A stretch of DNA of 64,000 bases. Source: Sphagnum compactum. Its lineage: Eukaryota > Bryophyta > Sphagnopsida > Sphagnales. The notes under the pieces were generated by a model that worked only from the letters and a program-made list of their open reading frames with translations, was not told the DNA's origin and made no database searches. The stretch lies in assembly GCA_965153455.1 (NCBI GenBank), contig OZ234501.1, positions 124,001-188,000 of the forward strand, in the 5' to 3' direction. Positions 20,600 to 33,043 of this stretch are shown one piece after another. Each line of letters begins with the position of its first letter. The stretch's first letter is position 1. A program made the translations under genes and the position numbers.

Positions 20600-23250
20600 T
20601 TATGTAAAATATATAAATTAAGTAAATAAATAAGTAAAGAGGTAGGTAAATATGTATGTTAATTAAGCTAAAATAAAAATAAAAATAGTTATTATCTAGT
20701 TAAATTACAACCAAATTATAACCAATCCTTACAAATTCGACCTAATTCATTATATATTATCAACAATGTACTCGTAATAATTAATATTTAATTACACATT
20801 TATTAATGTATTTTAGGTAAATAAATAATTAACCAACTAATAATTTACCATAAATGGCATATTCTAACCTATATAACTAGGTTACCTATAGGTTAAAATT
20901 AGAAGTAAATAGGTGGAATTTAGGTAGGGTATGTATAAATAAATACACCTACATATAAGCTAATTGTATTTAGGTTATTTAACCACATACTTACATTACA
21001 TAAGTTAAATAGGTGGCTAATTTAACCTAGGAAAAATTAATTATGGCAAAACTAATGATTGGTAAAATATTGTTTAAACCAACCACAACAAAAATCATTA
21101 TGGAAAAATAACCACAATTAAACTATTTATGGTTCAATTTACCATGTCAAAATAAATATGGTGAAACTAACCATGAATAAAGTAAATAAGGCCAAGTTAA
21201 GTAATGAATAAATATAGCCAAACTAACCATAATATAGTAAATATGGTAGAACTAACCAATGAATATATATTTTATGGCTAAACCAATCATCGCTAAATTA
21301 GAAACGATTAAATTAACTAATGAATAAATATTTTATGACTAAACTAGAAATGATTGAACTAACCATGAGTAAAATAAATATGGCCAAACTAACTAAGGAA
21401 TAAATAATTTATGGTTAAACCAACCGTGCCTAAACTAAAAATGACTAAACTAACCATGAATAAAATTAATGTGGCTCAACTAACCAGTAAATAAATAATT
21501 TATGGTTAAACCAACTATGCATATATAAATTATGGCTAAAATCAAAATGGTTAAAATATTTATGGAAAATTTAACCATGGCTAAACTATAAATGGTTAAA
21601 CTAACCATGAGTAAATAAATTTGGCTAAATTAACTATTAATAAAGTAATATGGCTAAACTAACTAATGAATATATATTTTATGAACGTAAAAATAATGTA
21701 AAAAATTATTTTGGTTAAATAAACATGAATGAAGTAATTATGATTAAAATAATTATGGCTAAATTCAAAATGGTTAAAATATTTATGGAAAATTTAAACA
21801 TGGTTAAACTAGAAATGGTTAAATTAATCATAAAGAAATAATTTTGGTTAAATTAGTTAATGAACAAATGTTTTATGGAAAAACCAATCATGTACAAATT
21901 AATTATTACTAAAATAAACATGAACAAAATAATTATGGCTGAACTAAAAAATGATTAAAATAATTATGGAAAATTTAAACATTACTAAACTAACCAATGA
22001 TTTTTTTACTCGCAAAAATTATTATGCAAAAATTAATTATGGTTAAAATAATATGAATGAAATAATTATGGCTAAAATCAAAATTAAAATATTTATGGGA
22101 AAATTAAACATGGTTAAACTAAAAATGGTTAAACTAACCACGAATAAATAAATTTGGCTAAACTAACCACTAATAAAATTAATATGGCTAAATTAACTAT
22201 TGAATAAATATTTTATGACCAAAACATTTATGAAAACTTTATTTATGACTAAAATAAACATGAATGGAATAATTATGGATAAAATCAAAATGATTAAAAT
22301 ATTGATGGCAAAATTAAACATGGTTAAACTAAAAATGGTTAAACTAACCATGAATAAATAAATTTGGCTAAACTAAACACTAATAAAATGAATATGGCAA
22401 AATTAACTATTGAATAAATATTTTATGACAAAACCAATTATGCAAGAAAAAAATTGATTAAAATAAACATGAATGAAATAATTATGGATAAAATCCAAAT
22501 GATTAAAATATTTATGGCAAAATTAAACATGGCTAAATTGGAAATGGTTAAACTAACCATGAATAAATGGATTTGGCTAAACTAACCATTGATAAATTTA
22601 ATATGGCTAAATCAACTAATGAATAAATATTTTATGGCAAAACCAATAATGCAAAAAATAATTGTGACTAAAATAAATATGAATGAAATAATTATGGCTA
22701 AATTCAAAATGATTAACATAATTATAGGAAGACTAACCATGGTTCAATTATTAACCACGAGTAAAATGAATTTGGCTAAAATAAACATGAATGAAATAAT
22801 TATGGCTAAAATAAAATGTTTTAAATAATTATGGCAAAACCAACCATGGTTGAATTTACAATAGTTTTAAATTAATTATGGGTCTATTGATTATGGTTAA
22901 ATTTATTAGGGTAAAATAACAATATGTTAAAAATAAATATAGTGAATTTAGTTATGCTTATAGTAACCATGGTTAAATTCATTGTGGCAAAACGAGCAAT
23001 GGTCCAATTAATTATGGTTAAATTAAATTAAATATGGCTAAATTAAACATGGTTAATACATATACAACTAAACAAACTATGGTTAATTGAACATGATTAA
23101 ATTGACCATGTTTAGATTAATTATGGCTAGTTTTAGTTATAATTATTTTTAAATAGGTAATTGAAGCATAATTAATTTCAATATAATGAATTTAACCATA
23201 ATTAAATAAACCATATTTAATTATTTTAATCATAATAAATTTGTTCATGA
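20600..23250. repeat. Degenerate AT-rich repeat domain (ATGGTTAAACTAACC family)
   Basis: About 2.6 kb is built from variants of ATGGTTAAACTAACCATGAA, AATAAATATGGCTAAACTAA and TTTATGGCTAAAAT. A longer-order unit recurs around 22060-22790 (ATGAATGAAATAATTATGGC ... AACATGGTTAAACT), with copies at intervals of roughly 180-200 bp. Open frames here are by-products of the repeat. Not coding. Confidence 0.8.
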
Positions 23251-23992
23251 TTCATTTGGTTATTATTAACTACCTTTTACATTTTCCAACTTTTTTCTAA
23301 TTGGTCAAACATAGTCGAAATGTTAAATGTAGTACCAAGATACCCAACTAGTATTAAAATTAATAATTAGCCCTTTTGACTAAGCCATTGATCACTTTGA
23401 CTAGGCCTACTTAGTTAGCTTTATTGATTGAATATAATAGGTGTCCTTATTGATTAAGGCACTTGCCAATTTGACTAAATTGGGTGGTTTTATTGACTAG
23501 GCCACTAACCAATTTGATTAGGTGGTATTTTTAAGTCCGATTTTATTAATTATCAAATCAGTCACTCCAGTCAAAAAATACCCATAGTCATTCAAGCCTT
23601 TGGCCTCTACAAAAAATACATGTCCTTTAGTAAAAAAAACCAATCTAGTCAATTTGGTCAATTTGAAAAAATAGGAATTCTAATAGTGTGTTCTTGTGAC
23701 TGAATTGCTTCATGAATGAGTTGTTGTGGTATTCCTAATTTTAATTGCCTTCTTAGCCCTTTATGACTACCTTTGACATCTTTTATGCTAATTTAAAACA
23801 ATTGTTAATTCAAGTTCTTTTGATCAATAGGTTGCTACAAAAATCAGAAATCATCAAAACATAAAACATTTTTAAAAAACTACTGAAGTTATTACAAATC
23901 CTAAAATAAAATTTCAAAACAAAACAATTGTTGAAAATCAAAGAATGTAAGCGTGATTACTTACAATTCTACTCCACTACATGGTTGCCAAA

Positions 23993-24486
23993 TGTTAAGG
24001 GTGTTTTCTATTTCTTTAGATTAAAAAAATCATCTTTAGAAGTTTTTAATTTTTGTTTAAAGAGGTCATCAACATGTGAGTTTATTCTAGTTCTAAAAAT
24101 ATGGAAAGAATTAAAAGTTTGTTGTTCCATAGTTTTAGAGAACAAAATTGATATGGAATTCCACACATAAATTCAGAAAGGAAAAAACTTCAAAATCAAA
24201 AGTATATTGGTTTATAAATAAAAATTCCAAAAGTTACAAAAAATTGAAGAGAGATAGATCTCCTATCATCTTCAAAATCCTCCCATTTCCAAATCACATT
24301 GTTATTTGAACTTAAATAGTCACTAGTCAATACAAATTCAATCAATTTGTTCTTTTAACAACCAGATACTATAACAAATCAATTATTGGCTCACATAACA
24401 TACCAATTAACTTAAGGATCTATTATCCAATAATAACTGAAAGAATCTCAAAATAATACTACCTCATTGGTTACCAATTGGTAACA
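23993..24486 (-). mobile_element. 5' LTR of gypsy D
   Basis: On the minus strand it starts TGTTACCAATTGGTAACC and ends CCCTTAACA, directly followed by the primer-site-like TTTGGCAACCATG. The boundaries come from comparison with the LTRs at 46980-47562 and 55494-56072. No second LTR was found. Confidence 0.5.
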
Positions 24487-25343
24487 ACTAGTTATTGTGT
24501 ACATAACTAAAAAATTAGGTTAACATAAGCCGACTATCCTTCAACCAGATTACTTGGATTAATGCCAATAATTTGGCTATTGTTAAGGCTAGAAAGCTTT
24601 CTAGGCCAATTTTGAGGAGTTGTAAATTTGTGCCAAAAATCAAACTTTACCAATTTTTGAAATATAATTCAATTTTACATTTTTATTGACTTTACCTTAC
24701 TATTGATTTTAGCTTAGAACCTATTTTACTACCAATTTTATGTTACTATTGATTTTAGGTTATTATCAATTTTAGGTTATTACCAATTTTAGTCACTACC
24801 AATTTTGAAAAAATATTTATTAATAAAATTGAAAAATCAATTATCGCTCCAACTTCAATTCTAGATTCTAGATGTAGGATAAGGTTGGATAACTTAGAGT
24901 TTTGGAGGATTTCTAGGGATTTTTAGTTTTTTAAGGTCCCCAACATTTTTTTTATGGACTTGAAATCTTCCCTTGGAAAGACTCAAGGGTTTTTTTTTTT
25001 AAATCTTTGTTTTGAATATGACTATAATGTATTTTTTGCACTTTAAAGTTCTTCACACGGAGTAAATTTTTTTTTGCTTAGGTTTTTTTTTTTTGAAAAG
25101 TGTGTTGAAGTTGTATTTCCTACTTGTTTTGATTGCCAACTTTGGAGATGCTGCACAGTTGTTTATTATTTTCTATTTATTTTTCTTAAGAGAAAGTGGC
25201 AAGTTATTTACATAATTATTTTCCACTTGTTTTAAAAGTGACTATTTGTCACTAAACATTAATAGATTTGAGGTGTTCAAGTCTGTATTGATTTTCAATC
25301 AAGTACTTTAAAATCACCCGGGATTCACCAGGTGGGCCTAACA
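24487..25343 (+). mobile_element. AT-rich region ending in the 5' LTR terminus of gypsy B
   Basis: The right edge reads CACCAGGTGGGCCTAACA, then TTTGGCAACCATACC, the same LTR-end/primer-site junction seen elsewhere. At 24660-24800 there is a degenerate repeat of TTACTATTGATTTTAGGTTA type. The left LTR edge is not defined. No gene. Confidence 0.45.
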
Positions 25344-25989
25344 TTTGGCAACCATACCACAGATATAAAACCATGATTTCTGATTCAGTAGCCCTTTTGT
25401 TGAAAGGTTCAATATAAGTTATTTTTCTTCATTGGAAAAATGAGTATTATTTGTTCTAAAAGCTTCATTGTTTATGCAATTTGTTATTTTGTTCAAAACT
25501 AGAAGAAAAAACATAAAAAATCTTTATTGTACGTGTGAACCATTTTTGTTTATGAAAGATGACAATTGTGTTGACAAGGAGTACGAGGAAGCAAATGAAC
25601 AAGGCATTGTAGCAAGAAGGTGGAAATGTACTTTCTATTGGTTAAGGAGGACAATTTCACATGATGGATCAAGAAGGCCTTGCTACCTTGCACAAAGCAA
25701 AGCAACAAGAGGTCAAAATCAACATTGAAAGAGGAAAACCGAAAATATGAACTTACACTGCAATTCGCTTGATGGAGTGGTTGGTAGTGACTACATATGT
25801 GGAACCTTCGTGGGGCCATGTTTGGACCCCTACTGAAAATGTTGTTTTTCAATACCAAGAGACAGTTACACCCAGTACTTGAACCTTGGAGATTGAAAAT
25901 TTTCAACTTCAGAAGACAATCAAAGATTTGGCGAAATCTCTAGAGAAGGTTACTTTTGAAATTGACGATAGTGACCACTTTTCAATGAT

Positions 25990-27597
25990 GAATCTTTACG
26001 AGGAGCATGACTCACACTAAACAATTTCGATAATGCCTACTTTTACTATTGTTTCCACATCCATTAGCTAGATATGCATTTTTTGTAAAGGTCTTGCACA
26101 TGTAGTGGAAAATTGCCCTTATATATGCAACCAAGTACTTATTTTTATGATTGAACCAATTTTTAGTACCACCCAACTTGCCATTTCAGTTAGCCCCTAG
26201 ATTCCATTGACTCACGTTCCTACATTACCTGAGCATAACACTTCTTTCACAGTTGCCCCAAGTTACTTAATCATTCAAATGTTGAATGATCAGTATTTGA
26301 CAATGAATCCTACCGGAAATAGAATTTTACCAGCCTACTTTGGGAACTATGGATAGTCCTATGTGGGCAACGATAATATTCCCAACTAATGGACAATGAT
26401 TCTTAATCTTTATTACGTAGGAAACCTTCCACTTACTTTCTCCAACACACCTAGACTTGCAGCATACCTTTTCCCAAATATGGTGTTTACTAGAATTATT
26501 ACATATGGAGGAAGTTAGGGTTTCCAAGCATTTACGATGACTCCACCGGTAACTAATCCTATTGGCAAGTTTTCTATTGAAAATCCGATGCCCTATTTCC
26601 AACCACCCACGTGAAACCCCCCATCAGGATTTGGTAATTCTAGGGGTGGGATACCTATAAGAGGTGGTGTTAGTCCTCTTCATGGGAGTGGAGGACCACC
26701 AGGAAGGGGGGATGGACCTTTGGGAGGAGGCAGAGGCATACCCCTGAGTGGAGGTGGACCCCCAAGTGGCGGAAGACTTTAAGGAGGAGGTGGAGGTGGA
26801 TTTTCAGTTGGAGCATAGGTGTGCCTTTCAATGCTCCCTAACCAAGTTCCCCTTGGAACCCATGGTACCCATTTGGTATCCACCACTGGCACTCATTACC
26901 ATTGTGGTTCCTTCATCAAGGAAATCGTTGTTGAACCCAATTTACTTTACTAAGACAAATCCAGATGCTCATGTTCAAGTGTTTTAAAAAATAATTTAGG
27001 TTAATGTGAAAAACGGTACGTTGACATAGTGAACTTGTTTTGTTTCACCTTAAGAGATGCAATTTTGGAATGGGGTGAAAATTTTATGCAATCTCACCCA
27101 AGTTGCACTTTTTGGAAGTTAGAAGTTGCATTTTGTAAGTGCTATCACACCATTCAAAACAATGAACATGTTTACATGGCTCTTAGAGTCATTAAGCAAA
27201 AAAATGATGAAAAGGTTGAAGTTTACTATGAACAAATCCTCAAACTTGCCAATTGTCTTCAACATAAAATGGTCAACTTGTTGATAACCTTCTTCCGAGT
27301 TGGGTTGGTCCCCTACTACAAATTGCAACTATAGGAATGAAGCGAGATACCTTATTTGAGCACAAAAAATCTATGGTCACCTATGAAGAAATGATGGCAG
27401 ATGCAAAAGAGTACCAAAATTTGTTAAAACCATCGAAAAAACTAGAAAAAACACTAGACAACATTCAGATTGAAAAGATGTGCGATTTTTGTCATAATCC
27501 AGGGCATCTGAAAGAGCATTGTCATTGGAACCCAAAGAATCCAAACAACAAATTGAAGGACAAAAAGGAGGTACCGGTGAACAAAATTTATCTTTAA
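25990..27597 (+). pseudogene. gag of gypsy B with two zinc knuckles
   Basis: An N-terminal CCHC knuckle (CIFCKGLAHVVENCPY, near 26070-26115) precedes a Pro/Gly-rich region at 26600-26820. A Retrotrans_gag core follows with NPDAHVQVF, VNLFCFTLRDAILEWGENF, LEVAFCKCYHTIQNNEHVYM and VEVYYEQILKLANCLQHK. A second CCHC knuckle (CDFCHNPGHLKEHCHW, near 27480) follows, with a basic tail. The frame is open from 27029 to 27334 and from 27337 to 27597, with stops elsewhere. Two knuckles on either side of the gag core are unusual, since most gypsy gags have one at the C-terminus. Confidence 0.75.
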
Positions 27598-28129
27598 ACA
27601 TGGACAGGAATAAGTGGAAACCATGGGAAACAAGGGAACCAAAATCAAAGAAGTTCCCCAGTCTACCATTACTTCATATGTAATTCATTAGAACACAAGA
27701 TCTATGATTGTCCACATAAATTAGTTGCACAAGAGATGTTCCGAAACAAAATCTCCCATCCAGAATCGAAAAAGGATAAGGTCGTTGTCAACATGATCTT
27801 AGTTGTCAAAATGAAGAGCCAAAACCCAAGACTTGTGTTGCAATGGGAGAAGGAGCCTCAGAAAACCAATATTGTGAAAGATCGGGACAAGGAATAGGAG
27901 TTGCAAAAGAACTTCAAATCAATCATCCAACAAATGCAAGTATCAGAATCCATGGTGGAAACAACCCCATGGAGCTAACCATAAATGTTGGAATCATCTA
28001 GACCACCAAAAATTGGAATCAATTTTGTTAACAACGTAACAATTACCAAAAAACAAGACGTGCTACAAGAAATCAATTAGCAATTACCCTTGGTCAACTC
28101 ATGCATTTGGTCCTTGATTTAAAATAGTA

Positions 28130-28640
28130 TGTGGTTTTTAGAATGTCACCTAGTAGCCAACTAGCCCATCCTCAAGCTCCACCCTTTGATGCAGGGTGAG
28201 TTGTTATAGATCTTGACATGGCAATAATTTCAGTGCATGTGGGGAAAAACATAGTGAAGGATGTTTTGTTGGATGGGGGGTTGGGTGTTAACAATATCAC
28301 TAAGGATTTGAAGAAAAAATTAAGATTACCTATCTTGAAACTTGTACCCTACACCCTTAGGATGGCAGATTAGACCCTAACCAAACCAGTAGGGTTAATA
28401 TGAGATCTTAAAATCCATATCCATGGTATTCCATATATTGTCACCTTCATAATGATGAAAAACAACATATTAGATGTTAGTTACTCCATGTTGTTGGGTC
28501 ATCCATGGTTATGAGATGCCAAGGTTACACATGACTGGGAGAATAACCTCATAAGCATTGAGGGTAATGGCATTGCCTGCACCATAGCAATAACAAAACA
28601 TTTGGATAGCAACACCAAACACCCATAAGTCTTATTTCAC
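28130..28640 (+). pseudogene. Protease region of gypsy B
   Basis: Contains HVGKNIVKDVLLDGGLGVN with the active-site Asp-Gly, then LKLVPYTLRMAD, LKIHIHGIPYIVTF and YSMLLGHPWL, the retropepsin pattern of gypsy elements. TAG/TGA stops interrupt it. The linker after it (28740-28880) is a short degenerate Asn/Thr/Asp-rich repeat. Confidence 0.65.
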
Positions 28641-28949
28641 GATTTTGTTAATGGAGTCATAGATGAGGAGGAAGACGTGTTGTTGGCAGCTAAACCATAT
28701 TTGTTTATAATCGGCACCATTATTTTACCAGAGCTAGAAATCTTAGGAACGGTGGCAATTGATGCAAAAATCAATACTAATGGAAAAATCAGTACCAATG
28801 CAGAAATTGGTATGGATCCCAAAATCAATACTGATACCAAAACCAATATTGATATGAAAATTGATATTAATAAACCAATTTTTGATTTTCCAAACCACCA
28901 TAATAAATTTTGATAGACACTATGCCAATTCAAATCAAAGTGCACGCAT

Positions 28950-31004
28950 GAAGATGGAAAAGTGGAATTTATCAGAAGAAGTTCAAATTCACCTTCTGAA
29001 TTTGGGTACTCACGATGAACTACAAATGGTGAAGCTAAACGTCGATTTAGACACTTTTATAGTAGATGCAAGAGAACAATTATTGAAAGAGTACAAGGAT
29101 ATCTTTGCATGGATGTATAAGGATCTAAGAGGTATTCCACCTCACTCAACACAACACCAAATTGAGCTCGATACCTACATCACATCAAGCATGGTATCGG
29201 ATGAATCTGAACTATGTTGTAGTCATAAAACAAGATTTGGACAAGTTGATAGCTATGAGATTCATCACCCTAGTGGAGGAGGCAACTGGGCTTTCTCCCA
29301 TTGTGGTGTTACCAAAAAAGAATGAGAAGTTCCAAATTTACGTGGATTTCCAAAATTTGAATGTTACCACAAAAAAAATCCCTCTCCTTTACCTTTTACG
29401 GAGGAAGTATTAGACATGGTAGCAAGGCATGAAATCTATTTTTTTTGGATGGAATTTTGGGTTATTATTAGATAAAGATCACCTTAGAAAACATGTACAA
29501 AACTACCTTCATTACAATTACGGAGCATTTGTTTGGATAGTTATTAACGCATTCCCAAACTCCTTGACAAATTCAACTGTGAGTCCAAAGGTGAAAACAT
29601 CGGAAGAAGAAGGAATTAGGGTACACTCCTTAACTTGTAGCATTTCAAGGGTAAGAGGGGTGTGTCGAAGCTCCAGGATGGGGACTAGGACGAGTGACAA
29701 GTGGGTCAATTATTCACACATACCTGCACAAACAAAGCAACAAGTTGGTTAGTGCATAATTAGAACATTTTGGTGCACAGACTCACCACGGGCATACACA
29801 GACTCACCACGGCCCAAATTTGGGGGAAGCCACCACCTTCCCCCTCATAGTGTTCTTTGCGTTTGGCCATGGGGGTTGCACCCAATTGTCATTTTGTCTT
29901 GAGACTCCCGAGTCGGGAGTCCCAAAATTTTTGAAATTGGGATTCTTACAACTTTGGAGGTCCATAGTTTTTTATGCAGACCTTTAATTGAGATGAAGTC
30001 TAAAGCAAAGTTGTAGCCCTTGTCAAGCATTTTTCAATGATAGGTTACGGGTTACCTAAAAGCAAGTAAATTATGGTGATTCCCGACTTCTAGTGGTTAA
30101 TAATCAAATTGGCACTTTGATTCCCGACCCTTTGTTCATCCATAACTTGTGTTTTAAGTGCTCAAATGAGACATGCAAACCCATTTTAGACATTTAAGTT
30201 TCAAAAGATTTCCAATGGTATAAGGAACTTTTTAATCCAATGAGTTTTGACCCTTGAAATTGCTCTCTAAAAATTTGGAAGTCCATGGGGACTCCAACTC
30301 TCAAAGTGGGAGCCCACTTGGGAGTGTGTGGGTTCATCCCTCACACTTTCTTACTCTCATGGGAGCATGAAATGTGACTCCTGGGCTTCACTCTCAGCTT
30401 GCACCTTTGCAAGCCCTTGCCTTGATCACAAATCCACGGCTAAGGTTGTGACAATTCTACCTTTTAGATTGAAGAATGTTCCACCATCTTACCGATAAAC
30501 AATGAATATGGCATTTCATGAATACTTCAAGGTGTTCATAAAATTATTTCTAGATGATTTCAATATATTTAGTGACTTCAAAACGCACCTAGCCAAACTT
30601 TAATTGTGTTTTGACAAATGTCAAAAATTCGACATTAGTTTGAAACCTAAGAAATGCATGTTTTGGGTTTATTCAAGGGTCATACTTAGGTACGTTGTTT
30701 CCAAGGTGATAAAATCATTCGATCCAAAAAAAATCTCAATAATTGTAAATATGCCATCAGCAAAAACGCCTAAAGATATACAAGTTTTCAATGGGATGGC
30801 CCAATTTTACCAATGCTTCATCAAGAATTCTGCCTTCATTATGGGCCCCCATCACGAAAGTGTTATGTAAAATATAAGTGTTTGCATGGATTGCAGAATG
30901 TTAGGAAGCTTGGGAGGCCATAAAGGAAAGGTATCTAGATGTGTTGATTTTAGTTGCACCCAAATGGGACATGGAGTTTCGCGTCCACACAAATGTGTCA
31001 AATT
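28950..31004 (+). pseudogene. RT and start of RNase H of gypsy B, split by an LTR
   Basis: Before the insert: the leader of RT with LLKEYKDIFAWMYKDLRGIP and, after frameshifts, LSPIVVLPKKNEKFQIYVDF; the frame fails at 29544. After 30453: LKNVPPSYR-like sequence, FLDDFNIFSDFKTHL with the catalytic aspartates near 30550, then CMFWVYSRVILRYVVSK and FNGMAQFYQCFIKNSAFIMG. Removing the 909-bp LTR brings the two halves of the FGLKN-type motif together. Confidence 0.7.
29545..30453 (-). mobile_element. LTR of the ~0.9-kb family (copy 2) in gypsy B
   Basis: Inverse orientation to copy 1, starting TAACGCATTCCC (TGACGC in other copies) and ending TTGTGACA. The flanks GTTAT and ATTCT match at only 3 of 5 positions, so the duplication has decayed or the ends were altered. 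It interrupts RT. Confidence 0.75.
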
Positions 31005-31199
31005 CATAGTTATGACATTCTTGGTGCGGGAATGTTATGGAAGCCCAAAGATCTCCATAAAATTCGTTAAAATTCGTCAAAATTTGTTAAAATTCGTTAA
31101 AATTCGTTAAAATTCACGCTCGAAGAATGTTATGACAAGGTGCTAAATGAAGAATTTTAAAGAATTTTATTTTGCAAAATGAAGAATGTCATCACTAGG
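31005..31199. mobile_element. hAT-like MITE, 195 bp, in gypsy B RNase H
   Basis: The 8-bp direct repeat GTCAAATT lies on both sides (30997-31004 and 31200-31207). The ends CATAGTTATGACATTCTT and, inverted, CCTAGTGATGACATTCTT match at 16 of 18 positions. An 8-bp duplication with short TIRs indicates the hAT superfamily. No coding. It contains an 11-bp tandem repeat at 31057-31113. Confidence 0.85.
31057..31113. repeat. 11-bp tandem repeat AAAATTCGTTA, five units
   Basis: AAAATTCGTTA is repeated about five times with one or two substitutions inside the hAT-like MITE. It is probably replication slippage within the element. Confidence 0.85.
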
Positions 31200-31207
31200 G
31201 TCAAATT

Positions 31208-31800
31208 TAGTAGTGGGAGTTATGCTGGTTCAAAGTCCTACCAGAAAATGCAATTAGCCAATGGCATATGCTTCCAGACTCTTAAACAATGTGGAGAAAA
31301 ACTACACCACCATTGAAGAAGGAAACATTTGCCATGGTTTATGCTTTGCATAAATTTAGACACTATATACTAAGAAACAAATTTGTTTTCTATGTCAACC
31401 ACATGGCATTGTTGTACCTTGTGAAAAAATCTTAACTATTGAGCTAAATTACGAGGTGGTTGTTATCATTTTTGGAATATAATTTTCTAGTGGTGTACAA
31501 ACTAGGGCACTCTCATTTTGTTGTGTCCTCTTTTGCGACTTCTTGATGCTATAGAAAATTCAAAGGTGCCTAACATGACTACTAACACATCCCTATTTGT
31601 ACTTCAACCAAAATGGCTACAAAAAGTGCATATGTACATTTTTGCAGGAAATTTTCCAAAAGGATATTCCACAGAACAATAGAAAAAATTGGTGTTAAAG
31701 GCATTGCCCTTTATTGTCATCGATGGAAAGTTGTACAAATTAGGGCAAGATCAAATTTTGTGTCGATGTTAACATGATGACAAGATTTCGATATTCCTAC
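31208..31800 (+). pseudogene. RNase H remnant of gypsy B
   Basis: After the MITE the frame continues with GVMLVQSPTRKCN-like sequence, TTIEEGNICHGL and LHKFRHYILRNKFVFYVNHM, then LVYKLGHSH-like sequence near 31490. These are typical of the gypsy RNase H and its link to integrase, with several stops. Confidence 0.55.
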
Positions 31801-32660
31801 GGGAAATGCACAAAGGAGTTGGTGGCGAACATTTTTCAACGAACATCACAACTCAAAAGGTGCTAGATGCCAAATATTGGTGGCCAACTTTGCATAGGGA
31901 TGCGCAACAACACTGTCAATCTTGTGATGCTTGTTAATGAACCAGAATTCTCCCACATACCCCAATGGTGAAGTTGATCACTGTGCTCCCAAATGAACCA
32001 TTCATGAAATGGGGTTTCAACTTCATTGGCCCCATTAAGCTCATGAATCGTTCACACAACAACAAGTACATTTTGGTTGCTACCAATTATTCAACCAAGT
32101 GGGTGGAGGTAAAGGCATTAAGGACCAACATGGCTATAATCACAACTCAATTCATTTATGAATTCATTTTGACCAGGTTTGGTTGCCCTTTCATTTTGGT
32201 TACTGACCAAGGTACCCATTTTATCAATGAGGTCATCAAGATCCTTACCATTCATTTTTTGTTTTGGCACACTGGCTTTACAACTTACTACCCTTAAGGA
32301 AGTTGTCAAGCAAAATCTACCAATAAGGTTATTGGGCTACTATTGACCAAGCTAGTCAACAAAAATTACATGAATTGGAATGCACATCTCCACACTATTA
32401 TATTTACCTACATAATAACTTTCAAGGTGGGCACAAGTCATCACTAGTAGAAAAATTATCTTTTGCAACTTGTCTTATTATGCAACTAAAAAATGTCGCA
32501 TTCAACTAAAAAGTAGTTGCATGAGACATTTTTTAGTTAAATAAGACAAGTTGCAAAAGATAATTTTTCTTTTAGTGCATACTCCTTTTCAATTGATGTA
32601 TGGATTGCATGTTTTGATGCCTATCAAATACTTACTACTTATGACCAATTTTGCAACGTC
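31800..32660 (+). pseudogene. Integrase of gypsy B
   Basis: An HHCC-like region precedes the core, where the frame is open at 31965-32297: [19 protein letters not shown] (first Asp position reads Asn), [26 protein letters not shown] with the second Asp, and HTGFTTYYP. The Glu position reads Lys (QAKSTNKV), as in element A. A MITE at 32442-32577 splits the end of the core. Without it TSHTPFQLMYGL reads through. Confidence 0.75.
32442..32577. mobile_element. CACTA-type MITE, 136 bp, in gypsy B integrase
   Basis: CACTAGTAGAAAAATTATC at the left and TTTTTCTTTTAGTG at the right are inverted. The two arms pair for about 60 bases, making a near-perfect foldback. CAT flanks both sides (32439-32441 and 32578-32580). 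Excising it restores the integrase frame. Confidence 0.92.
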
Positions 32661-33043
32661 TCAGGATTTTGCCATGACATAAGTACTTAGTACCTAAATG
32701 TTAGAGTTAGAGAAATTGGAGGAATCCTAGACACTTTGCAGTTGAAACCACATGTAAGCAACAATGGAATCATGCACTATGGATATAAAATCATTATTGA
32801 ACCAAGTCCTTTTCCCTTGGTGACCATGTGTTTTGGTTTCCAAAAGCATGCAAGGAACACATAGGCAAGTTCAAACAACATTGGTTTGGACCATATAGGA
32901 TTCAATATTGTTTACCTAATAATATAACACTTTTGGTGACCGTAGAAAAATTTGATCCTAACCCCATTTTAGTGAACATTAATAAACTAAAGCCGTATTG
33001 ATTTTAAGACACAACTACTTCCAGAGGATTAAAATCAATAATC

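Larger units (their letters stand above)
19615..23688. mobile_element. Non-coding CACTA-like element, 4074 bp
   Basis: The left end CACTACTAAAATTCCTAATT and the right end, inverted as CACTATTAGAATTCCTATTT, match over about 20 bases. TGT lies on both sides (19612-19614 and 23689-23691). Both ends contain repeated TTTTGACTAGGC and TTGACTGGTCA words, the expected subterminal repeats. The interior is a 38-bp tandem block followed by 2.6 kb of degenerate AT-rich repeats. No transposase is present. It lies inside the gag of gypsy D. Confidence 0.82.
18100..24486 (-). mobile_element. Ty3/gypsy element D, minus strand, 5' part only, split by a CACTA-like element
   Basis: On the minus strand the order is LTR (24486-23993), primer-site-like TTTGGCAACCATGTAGTGG, leader, then gag down to about 18.1 kb. 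A 4074-bp CACTA-like element (19615-23688) splits the gag. No protease, RT or integrase was found, so the 3' part is lost or unrecognisable. The LTR start (TGTTACCAATTGG) and primer site resemble those of element C. Confidence 0.6.

Noticed and set aside
22589-22828. 79-codon frame rich in Met, Ile and Asn
   Set aside because: It is the AT-rich tandem repeat read in frame.
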